NCBI GenBank assembly: GCA_948146395.1
Contig: OX411554.1
Location: 38,045,730-38,109,729, forward strand
Origin: Fragum whitleyi
Lineage: Eukaryota > Mollusca > Bivalvia > Cardiida > Cardiidae
DNA length: 64,000 bases
Direction of reading: 5' to 3'
Below, piece by piece: positions 52,401 through 54,725 of the stretch. Below the pieces are notes generated by a model that was not told where the DNA came from, made no database searches, and saw only the letters and a program-made list of their open reading frames with translations. Made by a program: the position numbers and the translations under genes. The stretch's first letter is position 1. Every line of letters begins with the position of its first letter.

Positions 52401-53517
52401 GATATTCCCTTTCCTGAACAACCGAACCTATATTTTCACTCATGGCTTCGCCACTCATGAAAATATAGCTTTTAATGAAATATAAATTGATGTTACTGTT
52501 ATCCTCTTTTTATGCCCCCGCATCGATAGATTGGGGGCATATTGTTTTACTCGTGTCCGTCTGTCTGTCTGTCCGTCTGTCTGTCCATCTGTCCGTCCGT
52601 CTGTCCGAAAACTTAACCTTGCCAATATCTTCAAGCCTATTCAAGATACAAAGCTAATATTTGGCATGATGATAGATCTCAATGATCCGCATCCGCTGGT
52701 ACCAAAGTCAAGGTCATGTGACAAGGTCAAGGTCATTTGTCAAGGTCAAACTTTGAAAAAAAATGCCTTTACGGGGGCATTCGTGTTTCACAAACACATC
52801 TTGTTAATTTTAGGTCAACATACACCTCACTTTATATCATTTGGACAAGAAAACAAGGATTCCCCACGCTTCAGTTTTAACTTTGACCAGAAAGAAACAA
52901 CACAATCACCGGATATTGGATTTTCTTTCTTCGAGAAAAGAAACTCGTCAGCTGCTTCACCTGGATTTAATTTCAACTTTGATGCTCCGGATAACAGTTT
53001 CAACAAAGGGGATGCAATGTCATTTTTAGGAGATAATGCAAAGAGCGGTGATCAAGAGGGTAACAAATCCGATGGGTTTTTCAAACTAAACTTTGGTCAA
53101 AATGATGATGATGATAATTCTAGTTTCTTTTCTTCCTTCGGGAAATCTGATGGGAAAGAGAAACCCTTTTCCTTATTTGGTAGTCCAAGTGGGAATATTG
53201 GTCAAGAGAAACCCATGATCCTTTTTGAAGGTGGAGATAATGCTAAGGAAGGGTCTGAGTCAGGTGGGAATTTTAAATTGAATTTCGATCAGAATGAAAA
53301 AGGGGGAGATAATGTGTTGAACTCCTTATTTGGTGGGAGCCTGGATAGAGAGCAAGGGAAGGAGGGACCAACGTTTTTGTTTAATAATGTTGATAAAGAG
53401 GGTGATAAAGGACAGGATTTTTCTTTCTTCAATAGTTTTGAGAGTAATAGAAAGGAGGGAGGGTTGTTTGATTTGTTTGGAAACACAGATAATTCTGATC
53501 AAAAGAATGCTGAATGA
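1339..53517 (+). CDS. Multi-exon gene, 5'-partial: coiled-coil / disordered / Phe-rich protein
   Basis: Seen: 15 exons (1339-1432, 8609-8657, 11518-11668, 12058-12143, 16100-16241, 19572-19776, 24258-24463, 25962-26362, 27708-27885, 31157-31223, 32070-32150, 35578-35702, 45931-46045, 49340-49426, 52814-53517) join in one open frame through AG/GT sites with matching phases, giving 896 codons and TGA. The gene start is left of the window. Residues 1-90 are charged and coiled-coil-like, with W-K-T-F-I-I-K-L at about 41-48 and L-K-N-E-I-D-E-I at about 57-64. Residues 100-660 are Gln/Pro/Ser/Asn-rich. Residues 663-896 are acidic with many F-x-F, FNFNF and FG motifs. No signal peptide or membrane helix is seen. 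Identity is not established. The W-x3-I-x2-L plus LK-x-E-x-DE pattern recalls what I remember of vertebrate SIX6OS1 (C14orf39), but this is unverified, and a nucleoporin-like or novel protein is equally possible. A phase-0 exon hidden in the 10.2-kb intron 12 cannot be excluded. Confidence 0.85.
1433..2890. other. Intron 1, left part
   Basis: Contains a decayed 'aaggtcaaggtcaca' repeat (about 1730-2060). It also has two short hairpins with the arm pair 'cagcctgtgcaatagcacagactgatcag' type (2130-2170 and 2390-2435), and a hairpin at about 2317-2370 (tggaaatgtcac / gtgacatttcca). No coding exon was seen. Confidence 0.5.
2903..6288. repeat. Dispersed 16-bp near-palindrome TGTCCWCTCCAGGACA, nine copies
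   Basis: Copies are at 2903, 3085 (imperfect), 3250, 3587 (reverse), 5235, 5579, 5917 (one mismatch), 6256 and 6273 (reverse). Several spacings are close to 338 bp. The sequence between copies shows no obvious similarity. The region has no supported exon. Confidence 0.8.
6887..7199. repeat. CATATAAGTGG-type tandem/palindromic repeat, left cluster
   Basis: Many alternating 'catataagtggcatatatg' and 'cttatatgccacttatatg' units of about 20 bp, in both orientations. Short open frames here (repeated YVPYK/HIW patterns) are artefacts of the repeat. Confidence 0.85.
7928..8120. repeat. CATATAAGTGG-type repeat, right cluster
   Basis: Same units as 6887-7199, separated by about 730 bp of unrelated AT-rich DNA. 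The pair could be the arms of a foldback element. Confidence 0.8.
8609..8657 (+). CDS. Exon 2, 49-nt micro-exon
   Basis: Acceptor ctttttcaatttcag|atgaa, donor aaatt|gtaagg. Its length of 49 nt is what converts outgoing phase 1 of exon 1 to the phase 2 needed by exon 3, and its frame is open. It encodes NENHWNSMDWKTFIIK. It is too short to be found by ORF length. It is supported by phase logic and by good splice sites on both sides. Confidence 0.8.
8681..8772. repeat. Hairpin element related to 61523-61665
   Basis: Left arm 'gagggtgttaacatttgcag', right arm 'ggtctctgcaaatattaacg'. It starts about 24 nt after the donor of exon 2. It is a shorter, more decayed copy of the element at 61.5 kb. 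Confidence 0.7.
8820..9455 (+). repeat. Family B tandem repeat (unit ~155 bp)
   Basis: About four units carry 'ctgatttcaatgaaacttgg', 'cagaatgttccttgggtgac' and 'atgggcgtggcagggcgggg'. They lie on the + strand and are truncated at both ends. Open frames on both strands here are repeat artefacts. Confidence 0.85.
9905..10235 (+). repeat. Family B 3' fragment
   Basis: Two decayed units end with 'attcaggtgaattctggtcc' and 'tcttgttt', the usual end of the gctcacctgagca families. Confidence 0.75.
10236..11327. other. Intron 2, middle; no gene seen
   Basis: AT-rich sequence with 'gagtcccagactccc' motifs at about 10866-10890. No exon passes the phase and splice-site test here. Confidence 0.4.
11328..11491. 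mobile_element. Hairpin MITE next to exon 3
   Basis: Imperfect long inverted repeat with outer arms 'aaggcagtggacctgtaata' and 'tattacgggtctactacctt'. The inner perfect hairpin 'aaccaaggtttcctaatga' pairs with its reverse complement around 11390-11430. A related copy lies at 45659-45822. Confidence 0.75.
11518..11668 (+). CDS. Exon 3 (coiled-coil, Lys/Glu-rich)
   Basis: Acceptor tgtttccaaattcag|agcag, donor aaaaag|gtaaat. 151 nt, incoming phase 2, outgoing phase 0. It encodes a helical segment starting LAENRLLAMKLKNEIDEIKN and then becoming Lys/Gln/Asn-rich. A hairpin element ends about 26 nt before the exon. Confidence 0.9.
12058..12143 (+). CDS. Exon 4
   Basis: Acceptor tttttatcacaaatag|atgac, donor atcag|gtaata. 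86 nt, phase 0 in, phase 2 out. It encodes a polar stretch (MTELHIPESNKTNCESNK..). The preceding intron is only 389 nt, the shortest in the gene. Confidence 0.85.
12402..12754. mobile_element. hAT-like MITE (353 bp) with CAGGG ends
   Basis: Ends are CAGGGGTGTGGAA and TTCCACAACCCTG, flanked by a 7-bp direct repeat CTTTGTA. Inside are several ACTTGTCC motifs in both orientations, including the palindrome acttgtccatggacaagt twice, plus a small hairpin gaaaatgctgaaatcagcat. It is noncoding. Confidence 0.75.
12975..13001. repeat. Small palindrome before family A copy 1
   Basis: caattgcc and gggcaattg arms surround tagtagcta. It lies directly before the family A element. Confidence 0.5.
13005..14240 (+). 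mobile_element. Family A element, copy 1 (nearly complete)
   Basis: Starts ttttagctccactggctg. It continues with a (gtcc)n/(gtgc)n microsatellite at 13068-13122 and five to six tandem units of about 166 bp carrying 'tttctctatatgttatatag'. It ends 'aagcctgtggagcgactcaa..ggctttctagtt'. GCTCCACTGGCT near the start and AGCCTGTGGAGC near the end form a short inverted pair. No protein is encoded. The architecture fits non-autonomous pearl/Helentron-type elements of bivalves (family knowledge, not verified). Confidence 0.8.
14285..15175 (+). mobile_element. Family D element, copy 1
   Basis: Starts with ttataccccccc.. and 'cctacgaagtagagggggta', then a (gtct)n/(gtcc)n microsatellite. Units of about 144 bp carry 'ccggactctaactcaagaac' and 'aggtcaaaggtcaaggtcac'. 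It ends 'gggggtataagtccgctctg..attctagttt'. It is noncoding. Confidence 0.85.
15195..15550 (+). repeat. Dispersed repeat J, copy 1
   Basis: Diverged match to 39470-39800: shared 'ttctgtataaa', 'agttctgattctgagctgct' type stretch and 'tatcttgaatacttctagga' type end. Function is unknown. Confidence 0.55.
15851..15922. repeat. Hairpin (72 bp)
   Basis: Arms atggctcagcattaaacagt.. and ..aactgtttcaacctgagcca pair over about 30 nt around a tataaccatatt loop. Confidence 0.75.
16100..16241 (+). CDS. Exon 5
   Basis: Acceptor gatttattcacag|tgttt, donor gttcag|gtacta. 142 nt, phase 2 in, phase 0 out. It encodes an acidic, polar segment (VLSDREDDQTEVMQTDNTHH.. to ..AEANRTVQ). Confidence 0.9.
16323..16380. 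repeat. Hairpin after exon 5
   Basis: taaaagataatataaataag and its imperfect reverse complement flank 'ttgttattttctaacaa'. About 58 bp, 80 nt after the exon 5 donor. Confidence 0.7.
16640..16760 (+). repeat. Possible tRNA-derived SINE fragment
   Basis: 'ggtgacctagtggtataggc' and 'gctggacttgtgac' resemble a tRNA D-arm/A-box to anticodon arm. No clear B-box follows, so this is a decayed fragment at best. Confidence 0.35.
16919..17612 (+). mobile_element. Family C-type element, copy 1
   Basis: Starts 'cttttcagctcaatgtgagc' and ends 'gtgagcgatttagggcc..ggccctcttgtt'. About four units of roughly 120 bp carry 'gctcaatcaatttgaaaatt' and 'ggtcaagtggggtcaaaaat'. Confidence 0.75.
18078..18473. mobile_element. 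Nested TIR element (396 bp)
   Basis: TIRs CAGGGATTGACATTAAC and GTTAATGTCAAACCCTG, flanked by the 5-bp direct repeat TTTGG. It interrupts a family C monomer. Inside it lies a hairpin at 18284-18321 of the AAGAAATTGCTTG family. Confidence 0.75.
18284..18321. repeat. AAGAAATTGCTTG hairpin, copy 1
   Basis: agaagaaattgctt pairs with aagcaatttcttct across a 'gtcaa' loop. Other copies are at 27128, 37232, 46971 and 56211. Confidence 0.8.
19397..19511. repeat. Long hairpin (115 bp) before exon 6
   Basis: Outer arms tgtattgtatgaaaaaaaa and ttttttttcatacaatac. Inner arms gggaattgataattgt and acaattatcaattcccc, around ctctgcagagcctca. It lies 60 nt upstream of the exon 6 acceptor. Confidence 0.8.
19572..19776 (+). 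CDS. Exon 6 (Gln-rich)
   Basis: Acceptor tgtttttacag|cagcag, donor tagaag|gtatac. 205 nt, phase 0 in, phase 1 out. It opens with a short poly-Gln run (QQQQNPQ). The tandem cag triplets make a NAGNAG-type acceptor, so the number of Gln residues could vary by alternative acceptor use. The donor adjoins the end of a DNA transposon (19778-21194). Confidence 0.9.
19778..21194. mobile_element. DNA transposon, ~1.4 kb, TACCRTATTTCYYCT-type ends
   Basis: The left end ATACCGTATTTCTTCTAATA pairs imperfectly with the right end (reverse complement GTACCATATTTCCCCTTATA). Both continue into ..CTACCG..GCTTTTATT / CTACCG..AATAAAAGC. The interior has more CpG than the surroundings and no recognisable transposase frame. 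It begins right at the exon 6 donor. Confidence 0.65.
21254..21440 (+). mobile_element. Family E element, copy 1
   Basis: Starts 'tttttatgcccccgataggg', then a (gtcc)n/(gtct)n run at 21296-21358. It ends '..gggggcattgtcatcttaca' and 'cagctcttgtt'. Confidence 0.8.
21692..23565 (+). mobile_element. Family F element, copy 2, interrupted
   Basis: Starts 'ataagccaccagaggcggac', then (catc)n/(gtcc)n, resuming after the 21776-22836 insertion at 'cgtccgtccaccca'. Three to four units of about 180 bp carry 'taaatgaaacttggtc' and 'taaaacttagtgtctggggc'. It ends 'aaagtggcggcgtattttgt..ggcactcttgtt'. Confidence 0.8.
21776..22836. mobile_element. Nested TIR element (1,061 bp), CAGKGATTAATCTAG ends
   Basis: Left TIR CAGTGATTAATCTAG (21776-21790), right TIR CTAGATTAATCCCTG (22822-22836). 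It interrupts the microsatellite of the family F element. The duplication cannot be defined inside the gtcc run. The interior has 'gagtcccagggc' repeats near the left end and 'gcgtcc' repeats near the right. No transposase is seen. Probably non-autonomous and hAT-like (inference). Confidence 0.75.
23566..24166 (+). repeat. Family B/C element 3' part
   Basis: Decayed 'gaatgtttcttggatgaccc' and 'caaatatgggcttggcagtg' units, ending 'aaggtgagtgatctagaacc..gggcctcttgttcc'. It lies directly behind the family F element. Confidence 0.7.
24258..24463 (+). CDS. Exon 7 (Pro/Gln/Asn-rich)
   Basis: Acceptor gtgttttactttcag|aaaag, donor ttcacag|gtattt. 206 nt, phase 1 in, phase 0 out. It encodes low-complexity sequence with PPPSSSNRPNPQN and repeated QP/PS pairs, predicted disordered. 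Confidence 0.92.
24617..24692. repeat. Hairpin (76 bp) after exon 7
   Basis: aaataacggctgaaaaatct pairs with agatttttagccgttattt. The inner arm tttttgagaatga pairs with tcattctcaaaaa. Near-perfect. Confidence 0.85.
24884..25285 (-). mobile_element. TRIM-like mini LTR retrotransposon with tRNA-like LTRs
   Basis: On the minus strand: 5' LTR 25285-25141 (145 bp, TGTAGCC..GGTTACA), then TT and a primer-binding-site-like TGGCGCCCACC at 25138-25128. A 111-bp noncoding interior follows, then the purine run TTGAGGGGG just before the 3' LTR, 25029-24884 (146 bp). The LTRs are roughly 75% alike by eye. Each contains a tRNA-like stretch with an A-box-like TAGGGCTGTGGTAGAGC and a B-box GGTTCGAATCC. The flanking 5-mers (TAAAT, ATATT) do not form a perfect duplication. 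It has no coding capacity, so it would depend on proteins supplied in trans. Confidence 0.7.
24895..24975 (-). ncRNA. tRNA-like segment in TRIM 3' LTR
   Basis: The minus strand reads as D-arm (GTGGTAGAGC), anticodon-arm-like and T-arm (GGTTCGAATCC) in tRNA order. The acceptor stem is not restored on the 5' side, so it is not a functional tRNA gene. Its copy at about 25153-25230 is more diverged (B-box GATTTCAAATCC). Confidence 0.55.
25320..25640. repeat. Decayed repeat with 'cagcctgtgcatctgcacag' hairpins
   Basis: Two blocks: 'gacaaagatcaacctgtaca..tctgatcttagtcttcactg' and 'gcaaagactctggccagcct..agtctgaccatagtcttcac'. They are related to 2130-2435 and to the cores of the 53539 and 62372 MITEs. 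Confidence 0.5.
25962..26362 (+). CDS. Exon 8 (Pro/Ser-rich, large)
   Basis: Acceptor tataaccttgcag|gttcc, donor gtgatag|gtatgc. 401 nt, phase 0 in, phase 2 out. It encodes a Pro/Ser/Val-rich basic segment (VPVPTLSQRMPTLSPSVRG..). This is the largest internal exon. Confidence 0.93.
26490..27057 (+). mobile_element. Family D element, copy 2
   Basis: Same ends and microsatellite as 14285-15175, with fewer internal units (three). It begins right after an 'aggagtccaatggactc' motif. Confidence 0.85.
27128..27171. repeat. AAGAAATTGCTTG hairpin, copy 2
   Basis: aagaagaaattgcttg / caagcaatttctacttt around 'ctaagtac'. Confidence 0.75.
27708..27885 (+). CDS. Exon 9
   Basis: Acceptor accttattaag|gtctg, donor gagtcag|gtatgg. 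178 nt, phase 2 in, phase 0 out. It encodes SEDTTSRPAMLKEQTTRVLQ followed by a proline cluster (SPCPPPATHN) and a Lys-rich stretch. Confidence 0.92.
27949..28086. mobile_element. Hairpin MITE, TTTTCACTGTGTTTATTGGAG type, copy 1
   Basis: Left arm tttttcactgtgtttattgg, then agttaaaagcgcaat. Right arm attgcactttatactccaat, then aaaggcagtgaaaaa. The apical part includes 'aacgcccgtagggcca'. It lies about 60 nt after the exon 9 donor. A one-armed relative lies at 39961. Confidence 0.75.
28199..28441 (+). mobile_element. Family E element, copy 2
   Basis: 'tttttatgccttcgtatcga' start with (gtct)n and 'aaggtcaaggtcatgttaca' units. It ends 'ggggcattcgtgtttcacac..atcttgttt'. Confidence 0.85.
28470..29555 (+). 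repeat. Tandem repeat (~150 bp units, about six)
   Basis: 'acttttgaatggtaagtcat', then 'agagccttcatatttcacat', 'gatcattgcttgggacaaga' and 'aaggtcatcagtcaaggtca' recur near 28563, 28807, 28963, 29106, 29258 and 29409. It ends 'cactgctcttgttt'. Noncoding, + strand. Confidence 0.85.
29902..29953 (+). other. Possible alternative terminal exon
   Basis: Acceptor tattgttttcag|tttga. In incoming phase 2 it reads LNSDSRLSKPETLGKL and stop. Phase 2 fits exon 8 (skipping exon 9) but not exon 9. A family E element starts within a few bases. It may be a cryptic, alternative or dead exon. Confidence 0.25.
29954..30236 (+). mobile_element. Family E element, copy 3
   Basis: 'tttttatgcccccgtatcga' start, (gtct)n microsatellite, 'aaggtcaaggtcatctgtca' unit, end 'ggggcattcctatttaacaa..acatcttgttt'. 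Confidence 0.85.
30408..30666. mobile_element. MITE with CRE-like motifs, copy 1
   Basis: About 250 bp shared with 48510-48728 ('gaaataaccctgttgaatat', 'tatgtatatattgtgac' type). Ends aatatgacc and gggtcatatt are inverted. It contains tgacgtcat at about 30546. Confidence 0.7.
30707..30797. repeat. Hairpin (~90 bp)
   Basis: gaatttatttaactcatcat.. pairs with ..gatgactcgtttaataaatt. Apex 'cggcacagcctcg'. Confidence 0.75.
30847..31082 (+). mobile_element. tRNA-derived SINE, old copy
   Basis: Diverged copy of the SINE at 46283: decayed tRNA-like head with 'ccccagttcaattcc', then 'ctgtagacctatgtgggata', 'ggaggctaggaaagggtgta' and 'gccaggaatccattgtaagg' body. Confidence 0.75.
31157..31223 (+). CDS. 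Exon 10, small
   Basis: Acceptor cttgtattttcag|caatt, donor ccattt|gtaagt. 67 nt, phase 0 in, phase 1 out. It encodes QLSTDVNQKSASPGQNMLDG. Both splice sites are strong. Confidence 0.85.
32070..32150 (+). CDS. Exon 11, small
   Basis: Acceptor catttacatttcag|acctc, donor tctccag|gttagt. 81 nt, phase 1 in and out. It encodes LQPLKDSPQKSSQFKQQNAK and then SPHKSP. The Ser-Pro and Lys-Ser-Pro motifs could be phosphorylation sites (inference). Confidence 0.88.
32481..33190. repeat. Minisatellite, ~24-bp unit (ggagtcctaacttgcaaaataaa)
   Basis: Around 25-30 imperfect copies on the + strand, with variant units (aattgccctaatttgc). It fills most of the start of intron 11. Confidence 0.9.
33281..35386 (+). 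mobile_element. Family C element(s), copy 3
   Basis: Starts 'ttttttagctcacctgagca' and contains 165-bp units with 'gatgatcagttcatagacct' (33618, 33783, 33949, 34111) and 'gggccaccaggtgcagagca'. A second head 'aagctcacctgagcacaaag' at about 34808 suggests two nested or tandem copies. It ends 'gactcaggtgagcagaccag..ggccctcttgttt'. Confidence 0.8.
35160..35282 (+). pseudogene. LINE endonuclease-domain fragment
   Basis: One frame reads NSILDLVFSN and then VESYWSDHKIIFRYT and stop. LDLVF-x(n)-SDH is typical of the C-terminal part of the AP-endonuclease of non-LTR retrotransposons. Only about 40 codons survive, inside family C sequence. Confidence 0.6.
35578..35702 (+). CDS. Exon 12
   Basis: Acceptor ttttataaaacag|ggaaa, donor atcgcag|gtattg. 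125 nt, phase 1 in, phase 0 out. It encodes a basic segment (GKGKSKSNSPFNIEMHRQKL..) with a short helical stretch and a tyrosine pair (SPGYPQYIAERR). Confidence 0.9.
37232..37272. repeat. AAGAAATTGCTTG hairpin, copy 3
   Basis: aaggaagaatttgctc / gagcaatttcttctttt around 'aaaat'. A second, looser hairpin with gaaaagagaaatg..cattgtctcttttcc lies at about 37485-37532. Confidence 0.65.
37566..37823 (-). pseudogene. hAT C-terminal dimerisation-domain remnant
   Basis: 85 codons with VLERGFSRQNLIRTCLRNRM, SVEALDRLLRISIDGP and ..FPYEKAMEKWAN. The ERGFS..N-I-T..RNR-S-E-LD-L-RI-I-GP pattern is that of hAT/ZMYM/ZNF862-like C-termini, where the hydrophobic segment mediates dimer formation. The start lacks the rest of the transposase, and upstream codons lie in another frame, so it is a fragment. 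Sited inside the 8-bp-flanked element. Confidence 0.7.
38813..39390 (+). repeat. Dispersed repeat with 'gcaactcctcctaaa' units
   Basis: Three units with 'caactcctcctaaactat', 'attgaactgaaacttgccac' type and 'gttgagcataag', ending 'cccttggggtgtacatgtgt..gctctgcgaagctctagtt'. Confidence 0.6.
39470..39800 (+). repeat. Dispersed repeat J, copy 2
   Basis: Diverged match to 15195-15550. Confidence 0.55.
39961..40060. mobile_element. TTTTCACTGTGTTTATTGGAG element, copy 2 (one arm)
   Basis: tttttcactgtgtttattgg, agtataaagtgcaattgcct, 'agcacatggcttaaacgtaa'. The right arm is not clear. Confidence 0.6.
40462..41250 (+). mobile_element. Family D element, copy 3
   Basis: attataccccccacctacga start, (gtct/gtcc)n at 40508-40573, four units of about 140 bp, end 'ggggggtattagtccgcttt..cagttctagttt'. 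Confidence 0.88.
41355..45520 (+). mobile_element. Family C element, copy 4, expanded array
   Basis: Head 'cagctcacctgagcacaaag' and 'tgctcaaggtgagctattgg'. The tail is 'actcaggtgagcgatctagg..tggtcctcttgt'. Between them is a long tandem array of about 171-bp monomers (see 41640-45370). It fills nearly half of intron 12. Confidence 0.88.
41640..45370 (+). repeat. 171-bp monomer satellite with 1.03-kb higher-order repeats
   Basis: 'taccaagtttgttcata(t/a)ca' plus 'agaccctggggtcatatttg' recur about every 171 bp in alternating A/B types (dimer about 342 bp). Three dimers form a near-identical higher-order unit: the same variant recurs at about 42056, 43083 and 44112, and likewise 42398, 43424, 44455 and 42739, 43770, 44799. 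Repeated 89-codon open frames (42709, 43738) are by-products. Confidence 0.9.
45659..45822. mobile_element. Hairpin MITE, relative of 11328-11491
   Basis: aaggtagtgtaactgtatta and taatacaggtgcactacctt arms, inner 'attaggaaaggaaaccttgg'. It ends 109 nt before exon 13. Confidence 0.75.
45931..46045 (+). CDS. Exon 13
   Basis: Acceptor ctcttttatttgatag|gcctc, donor cctacag|gtatta. 115 nt, phase 0 in, phase 1 out. It encodes a Gly/Asn-rich segment ending NTNVFGGASQPT, the first FG of the C-terminal region. The preceding intron is 10,228 nt. Confidence 0.88.
46283..46561 (+). mobile_element. tRNA-derived SINE, young copy with 12-bp duplication
   Basis: Flanked by perfect TCTTTCTAAAAG duplications (46271-46282 and 46562-46573). 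The head has a 7-bp acceptor-like stem (GCCGCCA / TGGCGGC), A-box TAGCGCAGTTGG and B-box GGTTCGATCCC. The body is followed by a 'cattcaaacaaacaaacaa' tail. It is a retroposed noncoding element. Confidence 0.92.
46777..46960 (-). mobile_element. tRNA-derived SINE, 5'-truncated, with 12-bp duplication
   Basis: Reverse complement of the SINE body above. Flanked by GTGTGGAAGAAG at 46765-46776 and 46961-46972. It has inserted into the left arm of an AAGAAATTGCTTG hairpin. Confidence 0.9.
46961..47010. repeat. AAGAAATTGCTTG hairpin, copy 4
   Basis: gaagaagaaattgcttgtc / agaagtaatttcttctttt. Its left flank carries the SINE at 46777-46960. Confidence 0.75.
47529..47972. mobile_element. Nested TIR element (444 bp), CAGGCCTCCTAG ends
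   Basis: CAGGCCTCCTAG and CTAGGAGGCCTG ends, 6-bp duplication CTTACA on both sides. The interior is rich in 'aaacctttaaaacctttaaa'-type runs. Noncoding. Confidence 0.82.
48510..48728. mobile_element. MITE with CRE-like motifs, copy 2
   Basis: Matches 30408-30666. Ends acaatatgact.. / ..gggtcatgtg. Contains tgtgacgtcag. Confidence 0.7.
49340..49426 (+). CDS. Exon 14
   Basis: Acceptor tcttgttttgtaatag|gtgat, donor gcccag|gtaggt. 87 nt, phase 1 in and out. It encodes DDTYTATPLISSASDGNFNL and then FNTFMDSP, with the first Phe-x-Phe-like spacing of the F-rich tail. Confidence 0.88.
49427..50619. other. Intron 14, left part; no gene seen
   Basis: AT-rich unique-looking sequence. No exon passes the phase test. 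Possible old repeat near 49780-50060 ('taagcgaccactaagggg'). Confidence 0.35.
50620..50688. repeat. GTAAGTGCCT hairpin, copy 1
   Basis: Stem ctattgtaagtgcct / aggcacttacaatag around 'ttaatgtat', with imperfect extension gtcagtgt../..atgctgcc. Confidence 0.8.
50850..51900 (-). pseudogene. Non-LTR retrotransposon (LINE) 3' remnant
   Basis: The minus-strand frame ending about 50852 reads FCDLSNIEDLYHIICICPPY and then KDLRTYFL. The C-x(n)-IED-xYH-x(3)-CP-Y-DLR pattern is the end of many LINE reverse-transcriptase ORFs. It is preceded in frame by a basic 'SGLYGQKRSPGIERFYV' stretch. Further upstream coding traces are broken by stops. Left boundary is uncertain. Inactive. Confidence 0.65.
52030..52475. 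repeat. Decayed repeat related to 40150-40400, with hairpin
   Basis: Shared 'gataatctcaccacaaagca' / 'gataaactcacagcctaacc' type blocks and 'atctaagcagagcc' / 'atctaagcagaggcc'. A hairpin ctatattttcactcatggc / gccactcatgaaaatatag lies at 52429-52469. Confidence 0.55.
52507..52805 (+). mobile_element. Family E element, copy 4, abutting exon 15
   Basis: tttttatgcccccgcatcga start, (gtct)n run, 'aaggtcaaggtcatttgtca', end 'ggggcattcgtgtttcacaa..acatcttgtt'. It ends 8 nt before exon 15. The open frame that crosses into exon 15 starts in this element. Confidence 0.88.
52814..53517 (+). CDS. Exon 15, terminal, Phe-rich acidic tail and stop
   Basis: Acceptor tgttaattttag|gtcaa, incoming phase 1, 704 nt to TGA at 53515-53517. 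It encodes about 234 residues with repeated aromatic blocks (FSFNFD, FNFNFD, FKLNFGQN, FFSSFG, FSLFGS, FKLNFD, SLFGG, FSFFNSF, FDLFG) separated by Asp/Glu/Lys/Gly-rich linkers. The open frame upstream to 52531 belongs to a transposable element and is not coding. The blocks look like a degenerate internal repeat with about 30-40 residues between copies. This resembles FG or aromatic sticker-and-spacer regions in composition, not demonstrably in homology. Confidence 0.95.
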
Positions 53518-53538
53518 AAAAAGGGTTCCAATTATCTT

Positions 53539-53765
53539 AACCCTTGTCATGCTGAACACGGAATAATCCTGCTTTGACAGGATGTATAGACAAAGATCAG
53601 CCTGATCTTAGTTCATACCACCTGAATTTCATTTTTGAACCAGAAAGGTGTAAAACAATGCATTTCCAAAATCAATACTCACTCACATTTGGTAACTTCC
53701 AGTGCTTTTAGCACTTTGGTTTTACATTTATTTTGCAAAGATTTTTATTCAGCATGACGAGGCTT
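53539..53765. mobile_element. MITE (227 bp) in the 3' UTR, AACCCTTGTCATGCTGAA ends
   Basis: The left end AACCCTTGTCATGCTGAA pairs with the right end TTCAGCATGACGAGGCTT. Begins 21 nt after the stop codon. The core has 'gacaaagatcagcctgatct'. Sister copy at 62372-62614. Confidence 0.8.
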
Positions 53766-53859
53766 GATATTATATAATAATATATGTGCCTGACATCTCC
53801 ACCATTTCCCCATTTTTGTGAAGGACTAATATTTGGTAGCATGGATAGAGACACTTTGC

Positions 53860-54340
53860 ATAACAAATTAGCGCTTATTGAGCAAAGAAATTATAGGTGA
53901 ATAGCTATCTTAAGAGAATATCATATTTGGCAACCTCATTATTTCAGCTCGAATAAAGAATCAGTTTCCCAATAAATGTTACATTTTTTGCAAAGAAAAA
54001 AGAGTACAATAGCAAATCGTCAGAGAATACAATGTTATAACCCCATATCTTTATAATTTCAATTTGAATAAAGTTGAAATAACAGTTCTTCAGTTTGCAG
54101 ATTAATATCAAATATTCTGAAAAGAAATCTAAGATCCATAACTATCTTTAGAGAAAATGTTATTTTGCAACCAAAACCTCATAAATTCACATTGAATAAT
54201 GTTGAATTTAGGAAATTTTGCTTGCCGAATAAATGACACATAATTTGGAAAGAATCCTAATGTTAACAGCTTTCTTTAAATATATGTTATTGGGCAACTA
54301 AAGCCTGATAATTTCAGCTTGATTAATTCAAACTGTACAG
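53860..54340 (+). repeat. Degenerate tandem repeat (~115-128 bp) in the 3' flank
   Basis: Four diverged units share a pattern '..atgttat(t)..gcaac..cct.ataatttca.cttgaata..'. The 'aatttca' element recurs near 53940, 54056, 54184 and 54312. Several units contain AATAAA. Confidence 0.5.
53952..54233 (+). terminator. Candidate polyadenylation signals of the gene
   Basis: AATAAA hexamers occur at 53952, 53971, 54067 and 54228, about 430-710 nt after the stop. They sit in a degenerate tandem repeat. Which one is used cannot be told from sequence. Confidence 0.45.
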
Positions 54341-54725
54341 AGAAACTGGTCAAGAGCTTTTCCTAGTATTTAATAGAGATTCATTGACTTGTGTAATTTT
54401 ACTGGCTTATCTGTGTCTTTACCTTGTAGATATGTGGAATTGTTGTAAATATCAAACACCTGCTCGAGAATAAATCTACCAAAGGTTTTAAATTATTGCT
54501 TTAAGATTAAATCAAGAACCAGTAAATGGTGCTCTTGTTCATTGTTAATACAAATTTCAAATTTTAGTCAAATTTGAATTTATTTGAGAAAAGAAAGGCT
54601 TAGTTTTTATCAAAAGACAGTACATATTATGGGATCACCTGTGGTGTCAGGCGTCCAGACTTATTTCCATTTGTTGTTTTTCAGCACAGTAACTGGAGTA
54701 TCTTGTGACAATTTGCCACCTTGTT

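Noticed and set aside
52531..52813. Open frame upstream of and continuous with exon 15
   Set aside because: It is the microsatellite and body of a family E element; the same sequence occurs in copies at 28199 and 29954. The intron acceptor at 52812-52813 marks the true exon start.
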